This document shows positions 7,806-18,139 of a DNA stretch of 64,000 nucleotides, in pieces. The stretch covers positions 31,630 through 95,629 of the forward strand of contig JAFVZT010000024.1 of NCBI GenBank assembly GCA_017508045.1, written 5' to 3'. The position numbers were made by a program, and so were the translations under genes. Every line of letters starts with the position of its first letter. Position 1 is the first letter of the stretch. A model generated the notes under the pieces. It was not told where the DNA came from. It made no database searches and worked only from the letters and a program-made list of their open reading frames with translations. Source of the stretch: Oscillospiraceae bacterium (GTDB lineage Bacteria; Bacillota; Clostridia; Oscillospirales; Oscillospiraceae).

Positions 7806-9333
7806 CCCCTTCCTCCTTAGACTTGGTCATCAGCAGACCGATTTCTTCCTTACGGGCGGTACGGCCATCCACAATGCCGGTAACCCGTCCGGCATTGATA
7901 ACCAAAATCCGGTCACACAGCTCCATAAGCACGTCCAGATCCTCGCCCACGAAAATAACAGCTACACCTTTTTCCTTCTGCCGGTTCAGCAGATTGTAAA
8001 TGGTATACGATGCGTTCACATCCAGACCGCGAACCGGATAAGCTGCCATCAGAACAGTGGGTGCAGCTGCGATTTCACGGCCCACCAGTACCTTCTGTAC
8101 ATTGCCGCCGGAAAGCTGCCGCACAGGGGTGGCCGCGCTGGGGGTAACCACCTGTAAATCTTCAATAATGTTCAGAGCAAGGTCACGGGGTTCCCGCCGA
8201 TGCAGGAAGAAGCCGCGGCCCTTTTGATAACTGCGAAGCATCATATTGTCCACAATATCCATATTTCCCACAAGTCCCATTCCCAGCCGGTCCTCAGGAA
8301 CGAAGGACAGCCGCACGCCCAGATCCCGGATCTGCAGAGGATTTTTGTCCCGCAGGTTCTCGGTTTTTCCGGTTTTGGGATCTTGATAAGTGATATTGCC
8401 TTGTGTCAGTTGATGTAAACCGGCAATGGATTCCAGCAATTCCCGCTGACCGGAGCCGGCAATACCGGCAATGCCCAAAATCTCACCGGAATATGCCGTG
8501 AAGGAAACACCGTCCAGAATAGGGCGACCTTCCTCATTGACACTATGCAGGTCTTCTACCTTCAGACGTTCCTGAGGGTTCTTGGGCTCGGAGCGCTCAA
8601 TGCTCAGCTCCACCTTCACACCCATCATCATCTCGGTAAGCACACCTTCCGTGGCATCAGCAGTATTCACCGTGCCGATATGCTCGCCCCGGCGCAATAC
8701 CGCCACCCGGTCAGACAGGGACAGCACCTCGTGGAGCTTATGGGTAATGATAATAACGGACTTATTGTCCTCACGCATGCGGCGCAGAACCGCAAAAAGC
8801 TTGTCCGTTTCCTGGGGGGTCAATACTGCAGTAGGCTCATCCAGAATTAAAACATCCGCGCCACGGTAGAGAACCTTAATAATCTCCACCGTCTGCTTCT
8901 CGGAAACAGACATATCCGCCACACGCTTATCCGGGTCGATCACAAAACCGTACCGTTGGGTAATCTCGATCACCTTGCGGCGGACATCTGCCAGACGGTA
9001 GCGGCCCTCGTCCTCCACGCCCAATGCGATATTTTCACAGGCTGTGAACACATCCACCAGCTTAAAATGCTGATGGATCATACCGATCTTATAGGCAAAA
9101 GCATCCTTGGGCGAAGCAATGGTCACTTCCTGCCCGTCCACAAATATCTGGCCCTCATCCGGGTAATAGATTCCGGCCACCATATTCATCAGGGTGGTTT
9201 TGCCGGAACCGTTTTCGCCCAAAATGGCCAGGATTTCGCCCTTGTAAACCTCTAAATCGCAGTTTTTATTGGCCACCACACGGCCAAAGGTCTTGGTAAT
9301 GCCACGGCATTCCAGCGCTATAGGTTTTGCCAT
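7783..9333 (-). CDS. ABC transporter ATP-binding protein with two ATPase domains (NupO/YufO-like)
   Basis: 516-residue energising subunit made of two fused nucleotide-binding domains. Domain 1 has Walker A GENGSGKTT, the variant signature MSVSEKQTVEI and Walker B VLILDEPTAVLTPQE. Domain 2 has a degenerate Walker A (GIAGSGQREL), the signature LSGGNVQKV and a weak Walker B (VLMAAYPVRGLDV). This asymmetric pattern is normal for ribose/nucleoside-type ATPases and means mainly one composite ATP site hydrolyses. Three consecutive ATGs occur at 9339, 9336 and 9333; the third is chosen because it lies 7 bases from GGAGG. The gene is separated from the binding-protein gene by two hairpins. Confidence 0.94.
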   Translation of the reverse strand: MAKPIALECRGITKTFGRVVANKNCDLEVYKGEILAILGENGSGKTTLMNMVAGIYYPDEGQIFVDGQEVTIASPKDAFAYKIGMIHQHFKLVDVFTACENIALGVEDEGRYRLADVRRKVIEITQRYGFVIDPDKRVADMSVSEKQTVEIIKVLYRGADVLILDEPTAVLTPQETDKLFAVLRRMREDNKSVIIITHKLHEVLSLSDRVAVLRRGEHIGTVNTADATEGVLTEMMMGVKVELSIERSEPKNPQERLKVEDLHSVNEEGRPILDGVSFTAYSGEILGIAGIAGSGQRELLESIAGLHQLTQGNITYQDPKTGKTENLRDKNPLQIRDLGVRLSFVPEDRLGMGLVGNMDIVDNMMLRSYQKGRGFFLHRREPRDLALNIIEDLQVVTPSAATPVRQLSGGNVQKVLVGREIAAAPTVLMAAYPVRGLDVNASYTIYNLLNRQKEKGVAVIFVGEDLDVLMELCDRILVINAGRVTGIVDGRTARKEEIGLLMTKSKEEGVGEYGEK

Positions 9334-9365
9334 CATCATACCTCCACAGCTTCTCTAATTTACAT

Positions 9366-9446
9366 CCGATAAAGGCAAAGTTATTTTGCCTCTTTCGGAC
9401 ATAAATTACCAAGCCCGGGACAGAGCCGGACAGCTCTGCCCCGGGC
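9366..9446 (-). other. Two stem-loops between the binding-protein gene and the ABC ATPase gene
   Basis: One hairpin (9413-9446) has GCCCGGG and CAGAGC arms; the other (9366-9398) pairs CCGATAAAGGCAAA with a near-complement. Neither ends in a strong U-run on the coding strand. Such stems commonly protect the 3' end of the binding-protein message, so the lipoprotein is made in excess over the transporter. Confidence 0.6.
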
Positions 9447-9460
9447 AAAAATTGCAGGGA

Positions 9461-10669
9461 TTAGAACTTTTCGTTCAGACGGGTAATGCCGTCGATCTTC
9501 AGATCAAAGTAAGGAGCCGACTGGGTCTTGGACTCCTCGAAAATACCGTTGATAACATTGTCGCCGGTAACAGTCTTACCCTCAACAGTGAAATTCTTGG
9601 TGTCGAAAACCTTGACCTTACCGGACTTCAGGTCTTCAACAGCAGCCTTCAGAGCCTTCAGAGTATCCTTGGCAGCAGCCTTCTCGTTGATGCCGGTCAG
9701 CACAACAGATCCCTCAGCGATGCCGCCGCACCAGTCGGTGTCGATCTTGGCACCGGTGTTGGCACACTTGATGATGTAGGCAAAGTAAGGAGCCCAGTTG
9801 ATACGGGAAGAAACGATGAAGGTCTCGGGGCAAGCCTCAACGGTAGCGCCGTTGTAGGAAACGTTAGGAACGCCTGCAGCTTCGCAAGCGCCGGGAGCTC
9901 CCATAGAGTCAGCATGCTGGCTGATCAGGACGCACTTTCTTGCGATCAGAGCCTCGGCGGCATTCTGCTCTTCAACAGCATCATACCAGGAACCGGTGAA
10001 CTGAACTTCCATAGTGACGGAAGGACATACGGACTTGGCGCCCAGGTAGAAGGAAGAGTAGCCGGAGATAACCTCAGCGTAGGTGAAAGCACCGACATAG
10101 CCCATCTTAGCCTGGTCTGCGGTAATCTTGCCGCTGGCGATCATCTCATTGAGCTTCATACCTGCTGCGATACCGGCAAGGTAACGGCCTTCGTAGATGG
10201 AAGCAAAAGCATTGTGATAGTTGGGCTGGTTCTCCAGGTGAGCCTTGTAGCCGGTAGCGTGGCAGAACTCAACATTGGGGAAATCCTTGGCGGCCTTCAG
10301 CATAAAGTCTTCGTGGCCGAAGGAGTTTGCGAAGATAACCTTACAGCCCTGATCCACCAGGTCAGCAGCAGCTTCGTAGCATTCGTTGCCTTCGGGAACA
10401 TTGATCTTGATGATATACTGGTCCTTGGTCAGACCCAGTGCCTTAATAACCTCGTCAGCTGCATCCAGGAAGTTCTTATCGTAGGTGGACTTCTCGTCGT
10501 GCAGGCAGATGAAGCCGATCTTGAAATCAGCCTTGACTTCAAAATCCTTCGTAATTTCCTTGACGCCCAAGGGAGACTCAGTCAGCGCGTCGGTGCTGCT
10601 GTTGTTGCCGCAGGCAGCCAAGCCCAGAGCCATGACAACCGCCAGCAGCAATGCCAGAAATTTTTTCAT
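9461..10669 (-). CDS. BMP-family substrate-binding lipoprotein
   Basis: 402-residue extracellular receptor of the ABC importer encoded downstream. The N-terminus MKKFLALLLAVVMALGLAAC ends in a lipobox (LAAC), so the mature protein is anchored by a lipidated Cys at about residue 20. The body begins DFKIGFICLHDEKSTYDKN and has the two-lobed periplasmic-binding architecture of the Bmp/Med/PnrA family; GVKEITKDFEVKAD precedes the first lobe. The ribosome site AAGGAGG lies 8 bases before ATG 10669. Two promoter-like sequences precede it. Relatives bind purine nucleosides, which fits the permease types here, but the ligand is not proven. Confidence 0.93.
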   Translation of the reverse strand: MKKFLALLLAVVMALGLAACGNNSSTDALTESPLGVKEITKDFEVKADFKIGFICLHDEKSTYDKNFLDAADEVIKALGLTKDQYIIKINVPEGNECYEAAADLVDQGCKVIFANSFGHEDFMLKAAKDFPNVEFCHATGYKAHLENQPNYHNAFASIYEGRYLAGIAAGMKLNEMIASGKITADQAKMGYVGAFTYAEVISGYSSFYLGAKSVCPSVTMEVQFTGSWYDAVEEQNAAEALIARKCVLISQHADSMGAPGACEAAGVPNVSYNGATVEACPETFIVSSRINWAPYFAYIIKCANTGAKIDTDWCGGIAEGSVVLTGINEKAAAKDTLKALKAAVEDLKSGKVKVFDTKNFTVEGKTVTGDNVINGIFEESKTQSAPYFDLKIDGITRLNEKF

Positions 10670-10751
10670 TTGTTGTTCCTCCTTAATTTTTATACAGAAT
10701 GTATTTTAGCTAACCGGAATCAACATCTAAAACACAAACTCTTACTATAAG

Positions 10752-10851
10752 AAAATACCATATTCGACGGCAAAAGTCAAGAAAGGATAACGGAAAAGTA
10801 TCCGGAATCTGTATGATAATGACCCACACAGATGCCTGTGAAAGCATTATA
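10752..10851 (-). promoter_or_regulatory. Promoter region of the BMP importer operon
   Basis: Two minus-strand candidates: TTGACT (10780-10775) with a 17-base spacer to TATTTT (10757-10752), and further upstream an extended -10 TGGTATAAT (TATAAT at 10851-10846). The first gives a leader of about 75 bases. No purine riboswitch core was recognised. Confidence 0.55.
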
Positions 10852-10902
10852 CCACACAATTACAAAAATGTATCGAAAGTGTGGCAAAATATACGATTTT
10901 TC

Positions 10903-10931
10903 TTGACAGAGCTTTCCGCTTTGCATATAAT
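10903..10931 (+). promoter_or_regulatory. Promoter of the T-box/trpB transcript
   Basis: Perfect TTGACA (10903-10908), 17-base spacer and perfect TATAAT (10926-10931), a consensus vegetative promoter just upstream of the T-box leader. Confidence 0.9.
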
Positions 10932-10937
10932 GAGTTA

Positions 10938-11210
10938 AACCGATGAGGAAGAGTAAGTAAGTTTTATCTGTCTTTCTTCAGAGAGCCCCGGAGGGTGGAA
11001 CCGAGGCGAAAGCAATAAGACCGAATGGACTTCCGAGGGCAATCAGAACGGATAATCCCAGTATGTGCGCCGGAGCAGACACTCCGTTAAAAACCGTCAG
11101 CGTATGAAGTACGCACTAAGAGGGCGCGTTTGCGTCAAGCCGGGTGGCACCGCAGGAATGGTATCCTGTCCCAGCAAAGGATTTGCTTTGGGGCGGGTTT
11201 TTTTCGTCCC
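10938..11210 (+). promoter_or_regulatory. T-box riboswitch with tryptophan specifier, upstream of trpB
   Basis: The leader has a long stem I, in which GGAAG near 10945 pairs with CTTCC near 11030. An AGTA motif lies on the 5' side and GAA-TGG-A on the 3' side, placing the specifier codon UGG (Trp) at 11026-11028. The conserved T-box GGGTGGCACCGC is at about 11143-11154. It is followed by a GC-rich terminator hairpin ending in a run of T at about 11200-11207. Uncharged tRNA-Trp should bind the specifier and T-box and allow read-through. The specifier agrees with the gene controlled. Confidence 0.92.
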
Positions 11211-11228
11211 AAGAAAGGAGTATATACA

Positions 11229-12599
11229 ATGTCTACTACGCCCATCCCTTACAAAATTTACTTAGATGAAAATGAGATGCCTACAGCATGGTATAACCTT
11301 CGGGCGGATATGAAGAACAAGCCTGCGCCCCTTCTGAACCCCCAGACCCTGCAGCCTATGACGGCACAGGAATTAGAGCCGGTATTCTGCCGGGAGCTGA
11401 TCGATCAGGAGCTGGACGATACCAATGCCTTTATCCCTATTCCGGAGGAAATTCGGGATTTTTATAAAATGTATCGCCCCGCGCCTTTAATCCGCGCCTA
11501 CTGTCTGGAAAAGAAGCTGGGTACACCTGCCAAAATCTACTATAAATTTGAGGGCAACAACACCTCCGGCAGCCATAAGCTGAATTCCGCCATTGCTCAG
11601 GCCTACTATGCCAAAAAACAGGGGCTTACCGGTGTTACCACGGAAACCGGCGCCGGTCAGTGGGGTACGGCGCTGTCTATGGCCTGCTCCTACTTTGATT
11701 TGGACTGTAATGTATATATGGTGAAATGCTCCTACGAGCAAAAGCCCTTCCGCCGGGAGGTTATGCGCACCTACGGCGCAACCGTTACCGCCTCTCCCTC
11801 CATGGATACCCAGGTGGGCAGAAAAATTCTTGCTGCCCACCCCGGTACCACCGGCAGCTTAGGCTGTGCCATTTCCGAGGCGGTGGAGGCTGCGTCCTGC
11901 AAGCCCGGCTACCGGTATGTGCTGGGCAGTGTGTTAAACCAGGTTATGCTCCACCAGTCAGTGATTGGCCTGGAAACCAAGGCAGCGCTGGATAAATACA
12001 ACGTCAAGGCGGATATTATCATCGGCTGTGCCGGCGGCGGCTCTAACCTGGGCGGTCTGATTGCCCCCTTTATGGGGCAAAAGCTCCGGGGCGAGGCGGA
12101 TTACCGCATCATTGCCGTAGAGCCAGCCTCCTGTCCCAGCTTTACCCGGGGCACTTATGCCTACGACTACTGCGATACCGGTATGGTCTGCCCGCTGTCC
12201 AAGATGTACACCTTAGGCTCCGGCTTTATTCCCGCCGCCAACCATGCCGGCGGTCTGCGGTACCACGGTATGAACGCCACCTTGTCCCAGCTTTACGCTG
12301 ACGGACTGATGGAGGCGGTATCCGTCAAGCAGACGGAGGTTTTTGAAGCCGCAGAATACTTTGCCCGGATTGAGGGTATTCTCCCTGCTCCGGAAAGCTC
12401 CCACGCCATTAAGGTTGCGCTGGATGAAGCAATCCGCTGCAAGGAAACCGGTGAGGAAAAGACCATTGTCTTCGGCTTAACCGGTACAGGCTACTTTGAT
12501 ATGTACGCCTACGAAAAATTCCATGACGGCAAAATGGAGGACTACGCCCCCACCGACGAGGAAATCGCCAAGGGTCTGTCCGGCCTGCCCACTGTATAA
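11229..12599 (+). CDS. trpB: Tryptophan synthase beta chain-like protein, TrpB2 type
   Basis: 456-residue PLP enzyme that condenses indole with serine to give tryptophan. The PLP-binding lysine is in EGNNTSGSHKLNSA, the substrate loop in TETGAGQWGTALS and the phosphate-binding glycines in GCAGGGSNLGG. Length and the N-terminal extension (YNLRADMKNKPAPLLNPQT) identify the TrpB2 branch, which lacks the usual TrpA contact and often acts alone on free indole. No trpA lies beside it, which fits. The ATG follows AAAGGAG. Expression is governed by the Trp-specific T-box just upstream. In this setting the enzyme probably salvages indole from other gut bacteria when tryptophan is short; that role is inferred. 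Confidence 0.95.
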   Translation: MSTTPIPYKIYLDENEMPTAWYNLRADMKNKPAPLLNPQTLQPMTAQELEPVFCRELIDQELDDTNAFIPIPEEIRDFYKMYRPAPLIRAYCLEKKLGTPAKIYYKFEGNNTSGSHKLNSAIAQAYYAKKQGLTGVTTETGAGQWGTALSMACSYFDLDCNVYMVKCSYEQKPFRREVMRTYGATVTASPSMDTQVGRKILAAHPGTTGSLGCAISEAVEAASCKPGYRYVLGSVLNQVMLHQSVIGLETKAALDKYNVKADIIIGCAGGGSNLGGLIAPFMGQKLRGEADYRIIAVEPASCPSFTRGTYAYDYCDTGMVCPLSKMYTLGSGFIPAANHAGGLRYHGMNATLSQLYADGLMEAVSVKQTEVFEAAEYFARIEGILPAPESSHAIKVALDEAIRCKETGEEKTIVFGLTGTGYFDMYAYEKFHDGKMEDYAPTDEEIAKGLSGLPTV

Positions 12600-12659
12600 A
12601 CCCAATCAGGCAGGCGCGTTGCTTCGCGGCAGGCTATCCTTAAAAACCTTGAACTTACA

Positions 12660-12707
12660 AACTACCCCAGTTTGTGCTAATGGCACAAACTGGGGTAGTT
12701 CTTTTTC
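12660..12707 (+). terminator. Intrinsic terminator after trpB
   Basis: An 18-base perfect stem beginning AACTACCCCAG, with a 5-base loop, is followed by CTTTTTCT. It also faces the convergent hisS cluster. Confidence 0.92.
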
Positions 12708-12725
12708 TCTGGGGAGTTGTTTTAT

Positions 12726-12998
12726 TTATAAAAAGTAGCCTGCGTTTAAAAGACGGGTCAGAGCGTTATTCGCCTCGTCGTCGGTAAAAAGACCGGTAAA
12801 GGCCTTGTTCACCGCCAGCGCCTCTAAGGATAAATCCAGCCTGCCCTTGTCCGCCAAGGCGAAAAACCCGTCGCTTTCCCGATGTCCCATCAAGCACCTG
12901 TGGGCAAATGCCATATCCGTCACCGGACGGATGCGTACACCCAGCTCTTCTGCCTTCTGACGGTTTAATGAAAGCTGCGCCAGAAATTTTTCTTCCAT
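12726..12998 (-). CDS. Small protein of unknown function coupled to hisS
   Basis: 90-residue soluble protein with no recognised family. It is rich in Leu and Ala with likely alpha-helical content (FLAQLSLNRQKAEELGVRIRP, then ALADKGRLDLSLEALAVNK), has no signal peptide or membrane segment, and contains one Cys. Its ATG (12998) starts one base after the hisS stop codon, so translation is almost certainly coupled to histidyl-tRNA synthetase. Codon use resembles its neighbours, so it is likely an ordinary chromosomal gene, not transferred DNA. Function cannot be assigned. Confidence 0.72.
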   Translation of the reverse strand: MEEKFLAQLSLNRQKAEELGVRIRPVTDMAFAHRCLMGHRESDGFFALADKGRLDLSLEALAVNKAFTGLFTDDEANNALTRLLNAGYFL

Positions 12999-12999
12999 A

Positions 13000-14352
13000 T
13001 TACTCTAAAATCAACGGCCCGTTGCTGCCGGCCAGACCCTCTCGGATATACTCCGCCGCCTCCTGGGGAGACAGGGTCACCTGCTCACCGGAGCGCATAT
13101 CCTTAACGGAGCATTTGCCCTGGGCAAGCTCATCCTCACCCAAAAGCACCGCATAGGGAACACCCAGCTTGTCGCAATAGCTCATTTTCTGCTTAAACTT
13201 TTTCTGCTCTGCATACAGCTGTACCCGCAGGCCCGCACTCCGGAGGGCTTCTGCCAAGGAAATGGCAGGGGCAGCGGCTTCTGTCATAGGCAGAACCAGA
13301 GCGTCTGCCGGTGCGCTGGGAAGGTTGGGATTTAAAAGCCCCTGCTCATCCAGCACGTAGAACAGCCGGGTCAGTCCGATGGAAATACCCACGCCGGGCA
13401 GCTTCTTGTCGATATAATAGCCTGCCAAATCGTCGTACCGGCCGCCGGAGCAGACAGAGCCGATTTGCGGGTGGTCTAAAAGGGTGGTTTCATACACCGT
13501 TCCGGTATAGTAATCCAGACCTCTTGCGATGGTCAAATCCACGGCAAAGTTCTCCTCCGGCACGCCGAAGGCATTTAGGTTGGCGGTAACCGCCTTTAAT
13601 TCCGCAAGACCCATATCAAACAGCTCATTTTGTCCGGCATAGCCCTCCAAGGCTGCCAAAACCTGCTCGTTTGTGCCGGTGATGGCGATAAACTTCAAAA
13701 TCTCCTGGGCCTGCTGCTCAGAAAGACCGCAGTCGTCAATCAAAATAGCGCAAACCTTATCCGCCCCGATTTTGTCCAGCTTGTCCACGGTGCGCATAAT
13801 CTCGCCGCTTTTCTCCGACAGATTTTGCATGGCGTAAAAGCCGTTGAGGATTTTCCGGTTGTTCACCCGAATTTGAAAGCGCTTCAGACCAAAGCCCCGG
13901 AATACCCGATAAATAATAGCAGGAATTTCCGCCTCGTTCAGAATGTCCAGCTTGCCGTCGCCGATGATGTCAATATCCGCCTGATAAAACTCCCGGAAGC
14001 GGCCCCGCTGCGCCCGTTCGCCCCGATAGACCTTGCTGATTTGGTAGCGGCGGAAGGGAAATGCCAGTTCATTATAATGCAGCGCCACATACTTTGCCAG
14101 CGGCACAGTCAAATCAAACCGCAGCGCCAAGTCGCTGTCGCCCTTTTGGAAGCGGTAAATCTGCTTTTCCGTTTCACCGCCGCCCTTAGCCAAAAGAATC
14201 TGAGCATCCTCAATAGCCGGGGTGTCCAGCGGGGCAAAGCCGTAGAGAGCATATGTGTTTCGTAAAATCTCCATCATCTTCTCCAGCTTCTGCTGCTTGC
14301 CGGGAAGCAGCTCCATAAAGCCGGAGAGTGTGCGAGGCTTAATAATATCCAT
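13000..14352 (-). CDS. hisS: Histidyl-tRNA synthetase family protein
   Basis: 450-residue class II synthetase that charges tRNA-His. Motif 2 is seen in QISKVYRGERAQRGRFREFYQAD, the histidine-binding HisA motif in ARGLDYYTGTVYE, and motif 3 in GGRYDDLAGYY followed by PGVGISIGLTRL. The C-terminal anticodon-binding domain covers roughly the last 95 residues (DALVLPM onwards). An upstream open stretch in frame overlaps mgsA and looks non-coding; ATG 14352 gives MDIIKPRTLSGFMELLP and has AAGGACGG upstream. HisZ, the catalytically idle paralogue, is unlikely because the catalytic motifs are intact. It is part of a leftward minD-mgsA-hisS cluster. Confidence 0.94.
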   Translation of the reverse strand: MDIIKPRTLSGFMELLPGKQQKLEKMMEILRNTYALYGFAPLDTPAIEDAQILLAKGGGETEKQIYRFQKGDSDLALRFDLTVPLAKYVALHYNELAFPFRRYQISKVYRGERAQRGRFREFYQADIDIIGDGKLDILNEAEIPAIIYRVFRGFGLKRFQIRVNNRKILNGFYAMQNLSEKSGEIMRTVDKLDKIGADKVCAILIDDCGLSEQQAQEILKFIAITGTNEQVLAALEGYAGQNELFDMGLAELKAVTANLNAFGVPEENFAVDLTIARGLDYYTGTVYETTLLDHPQIGSVCSGGRYDDLAGYYIDKKLPGVGISIGLTRLFYVLDEQGLLNPNLPSAPADALVLPMTEAAAPAISLAEALRSAGLRVQLYAEQKKFKQKMSYCDKLGVPYAVLLGEDELAQGKCSVKDMRSGEQVTLSPQEAAEYIREGLAGSNGPLILE

Positions 14353-14365
14353 AATAACCGTCCTT

Positions 14366-14770
14366 TTAATGCTTGTGGAACATCTCACGCCAGTCCAAAT
14401 CGCCCCGCTGCAGACCCATAATCGCGATTTCCGCGCTGGCAAGGTTGGTGACGATGGGCACATTTTGTCTATCGCAGTGGCGAATGGTATCCATCATCTG
14501 ACTGTCCTCCACAGCGTCCGCCGTGTTGGGGTCGTTGAACAAAAGCACCAGATCAATTTCATTGTAAGCAATGCGGGCGTTAATCTGCTGATGGCCGCCC
14601 TGTTTATGAGAAAGCAAAAGGGTAACCGGCAGCCCGATATTGTCCGCAATCAGCCGCCCTGTGGTGGCGGTAGCATACAGCTTATGCTTTGCCAGAATGC
14701 TTTTATATGCGGTGCAGAACTGTACCATCAGTTCTTTCTTCTTGTCGTGTGCCAAAAACGCAATATTCAT
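14366..14770 (-). CDS. mgsA: Methylglyoxal synthase-like protein lacking the catalytic Asp
   Basis: 134-residue protein with the methylglyoxal synthase fold and length. The N-terminal LAHDKKKELMVQF and the phosphate-binding TTG are conserved. The catalytic GGDQQIGA segment is GGHQQINA, with His60 where the family has the catalytic base Asp. The loop normally reading RDPLTAQPHEPD is NDPNTADAVEDS, losing the conserved His. Either this branch works differently or it no longer makes methylglyoxal from dihydroxyacetone phosphate. Position between minD and hisS matches the common clostridial minD-mgsA neighbourhood, supporting true orthology. Family call is safe; enzymatic activity is doubtful. Confidence 0.85.
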   Translation of the reverse strand: MNIAFLAHDKKKELMVQFCTAYKSILAKHKLYATATTGRLIADNIGLPVTLLLSHKQGGHQQINARIAYNEIDLVLLFNDPNTADAVEDSQMMDTIRHCDRQNVPIVTNLASAEIAIMGLQRGDLDWREMFHKH

Positions 14771-14783
14771 GACGCCTTCTCCT

Positions 14784-15527
14784 TTATTTAATCACATCGG
14801 TAACAGGAACACAAAGTCCCTGCAGCCGCTTGGCGATCCGCTTGCAGGCGGCAGCCGCGCCCTTTTTCGTTTGCTTCAAAAGGGGCTTTCCAAAAGCAGC
14901 GGCCAAAACCACATTGCCGTCCTCCGGCACAATTCCCAACAGGGGCAAGCCTGCCTGATCCATAATATCATCCACCGTCAGCTTCAGCGCGGAGGCCATT
15001 TTTTTACTGATGCGGTTTACCACCAGCCGAACACGCTTCTTCCCCAGCTGTTCCAAAGCGTCCGCCGCCTGACGGGCATCCCGAATGGAGGCCGGATCGG
15101 CTCCGGTAACCAAAATCACCCTGTCGGCAGCTCTGGCGGCCAGCCGGAAGCCTGCGTCAATACCTGCCGGCGCATCCAAAAGCACATAGGAAAAGTGCTT
15201 CCGCGCCCCATCCAGCATCCGAGCAAAGGCTAGCCCATCTACCGCCTCGGCACAGCAGTCCAGCGGCGCAGTCAAAAATTGCAAATTGGGATACAGAGGA
15301 TGCTCCGCCGCCATAGAAAGGCTGTACTCTCCGCGGCACACATCCAAAAAGGAAATCGCCCCCACATCGGACATCCCCAGAGCAATATCCAAGTTCCGCA
15401 GACCCACATCGCAGTCCACACACAGGACCTTGTGTCCCATCTGGGCCAGCGCAACGGCTACTCCGGCGCAAACCGAGGTTTTTCCCGTTCCGCCCTTACC
15501 GGACAGAACCGCAATCAATTCGCCCAT
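14784..15527 (-). CDS. minD: Septum-site determining protein MinD-like ATPase
   Basis: 247-residue deviant-Walker ATPase of the MinD/ParA superfamily, which positions the division septum by recruiting MinC to the membrane. The deviant Walker A is SGKGGTGKTS (residues 9-18); switch regions appear as DCDVGLRNLDIALG and LLDAPAGIDAGF. The C-terminus contains a basic amphipathic stretch (ACKRIAKRLQGL) that could serve as the membrane-targeting helix, though it is not at the very end. Neither minC nor minE is adjacent, so the partner genes are elsewhere or missing. It heads a leftward cluster with mgsA and hisS. A general ParA-family role is the alternative. Confidence 0.85.
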   Translation of the reverse strand: MGELIAVLSGKGGTGKTSVCAGVAVALAQMGHKVLCVDCDVGLRNLDIALGMSDVGAISFLDVCRGEYSLSMAAEHPLYPNLQFLTAPLDCCAEAVDGLAFARMLDGARKHFSYVLLDAPAGIDAGFRLAARAADRVILVTGADPASIRDARQAADALEQLGKKRVRLVVNRISKKMASALKLTVDDIMDQAGLPLLGIVPEDGNVVLAAAFGKPLLKQTKKGAAAACKRIAKRLQGLCVPVTDVIK

Positions 15528-15703
15528 GTCAGACTGCCTCCTGCTCTAATTTTTTACTTATTATAAAGGAATCTTCCACAAAAAGCAAGCACGAATCAAG
15601 GCGAATCCATTGTTTTTTTCATCAATATAACCAAAAGCCCGGCTTATATTTCCCCTCTGGGCGGCTATTTACAAAATATTTAAGAAAAAACCGCAAAAAG
15701 GGC
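15528..15703. other. AT-rich spacer between divergent minD and groES
   Basis: No gene is seen. The stretch is AT-rich and ends at the groES promoter. Confidence 0.5.
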
Positions 15704-15765
15704 TTGCTTTTTTATACATCTGTGTTATACTGTTGCTGTTAGCACTCCGGCAAGATGAGTGCTAA
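15704..15765 (+). promoter_or_regulatory. groESL promoter and CIRCE operator
   Basis: TTGCTT (15704-15709), 16-base spacer, TATACT (15726-15731). The perfect CIRCE inverted repeat TTAGCACTC-N9-GAGTGCTAA lies at 15739-15765, right at the transcription start. CIRCE is bound by the heat-shock repressor HrcA, so the operon is derepressed when the chaperonin is titrated by unfolded protein. Confidence 0.97.
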
Positions 15766-15827
15766 CACACTGGTAGATATTTGCAGCCCGGGCTGCAATC
15801 TAAATAACCGTTATGGAGGAACGATTT

Positions 15828-17737
<1,910 letters not shown>

Positions 17738-17756
17738 GAAGTAAAATATCCCTTTC

Positions 17757-17787
17757 AAGGCCCTGCGGAATTACCGCAGGGCCTTTT
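17757..17787 (+). terminator. groESL terminator
   Basis: Stem AAGGCCCTGCGG with loop AATTA and its complement, followed by TTTT. Confidence 0.9.
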
Positions 17788-17825
17788 GCATTTGTCAAAA
17801 GGCTTCCTCGCAATGACAACAAAAG

Positions 17826-18021
17826 AGCCTTGCGCTCCGATAGGATATGTAGGGACCGACCTCCCGGACGGGTTCCACCGCACCAAAACCTTGCTTTGTA
17901 CTACCGAAAGAGCGCGCCGGGAGGGGACCCGGGGAGGGTGGCTTTGGGAGCGGGAGCTACCAGCTCAACGCCTCCCCGGGCCGCCTCTTTGGGTACTTTC
18001 TTGGCGGGACAAGAAAGTACC
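17826..18021 (+). repeat. Structured intergenic repeat, copy 1
   Basis: About 196 bp of GC-rich non-coding DNA ending in the perfect hairpin GGTACTTTCTTG-N6-CAAGAAAGTACC. The same order of blocks (CCGCAC, AAACCTTGC, GCCGGG, GGGGAGGG, GCGGGAGC, CCTCCCC, TTTCTTG hairpin) recurs inverted at 18140-18316. Short open frames here do not resemble proteins. Confidence 0.6.
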
Positions 18022-18139
18022 GCCGCCGGCAGGCACCGGAAGTATCGTTGTGCTGTCAGGCTGCATACAGCAAGAAAATCCAAGATTATCTGTTTATAAT
18101 TGGTTTTCTGCCGGATTATCGGCTGGGTTCCTCCGGAGG

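Noticed and set aside
9386-10750. A 454-codon open frame antisense to the BMP lipoprotein gene
   Set aside because: The opposite strand encodes a clear lipoprotein with lipobox and ribosome site; the antisense translation resembles no protein.
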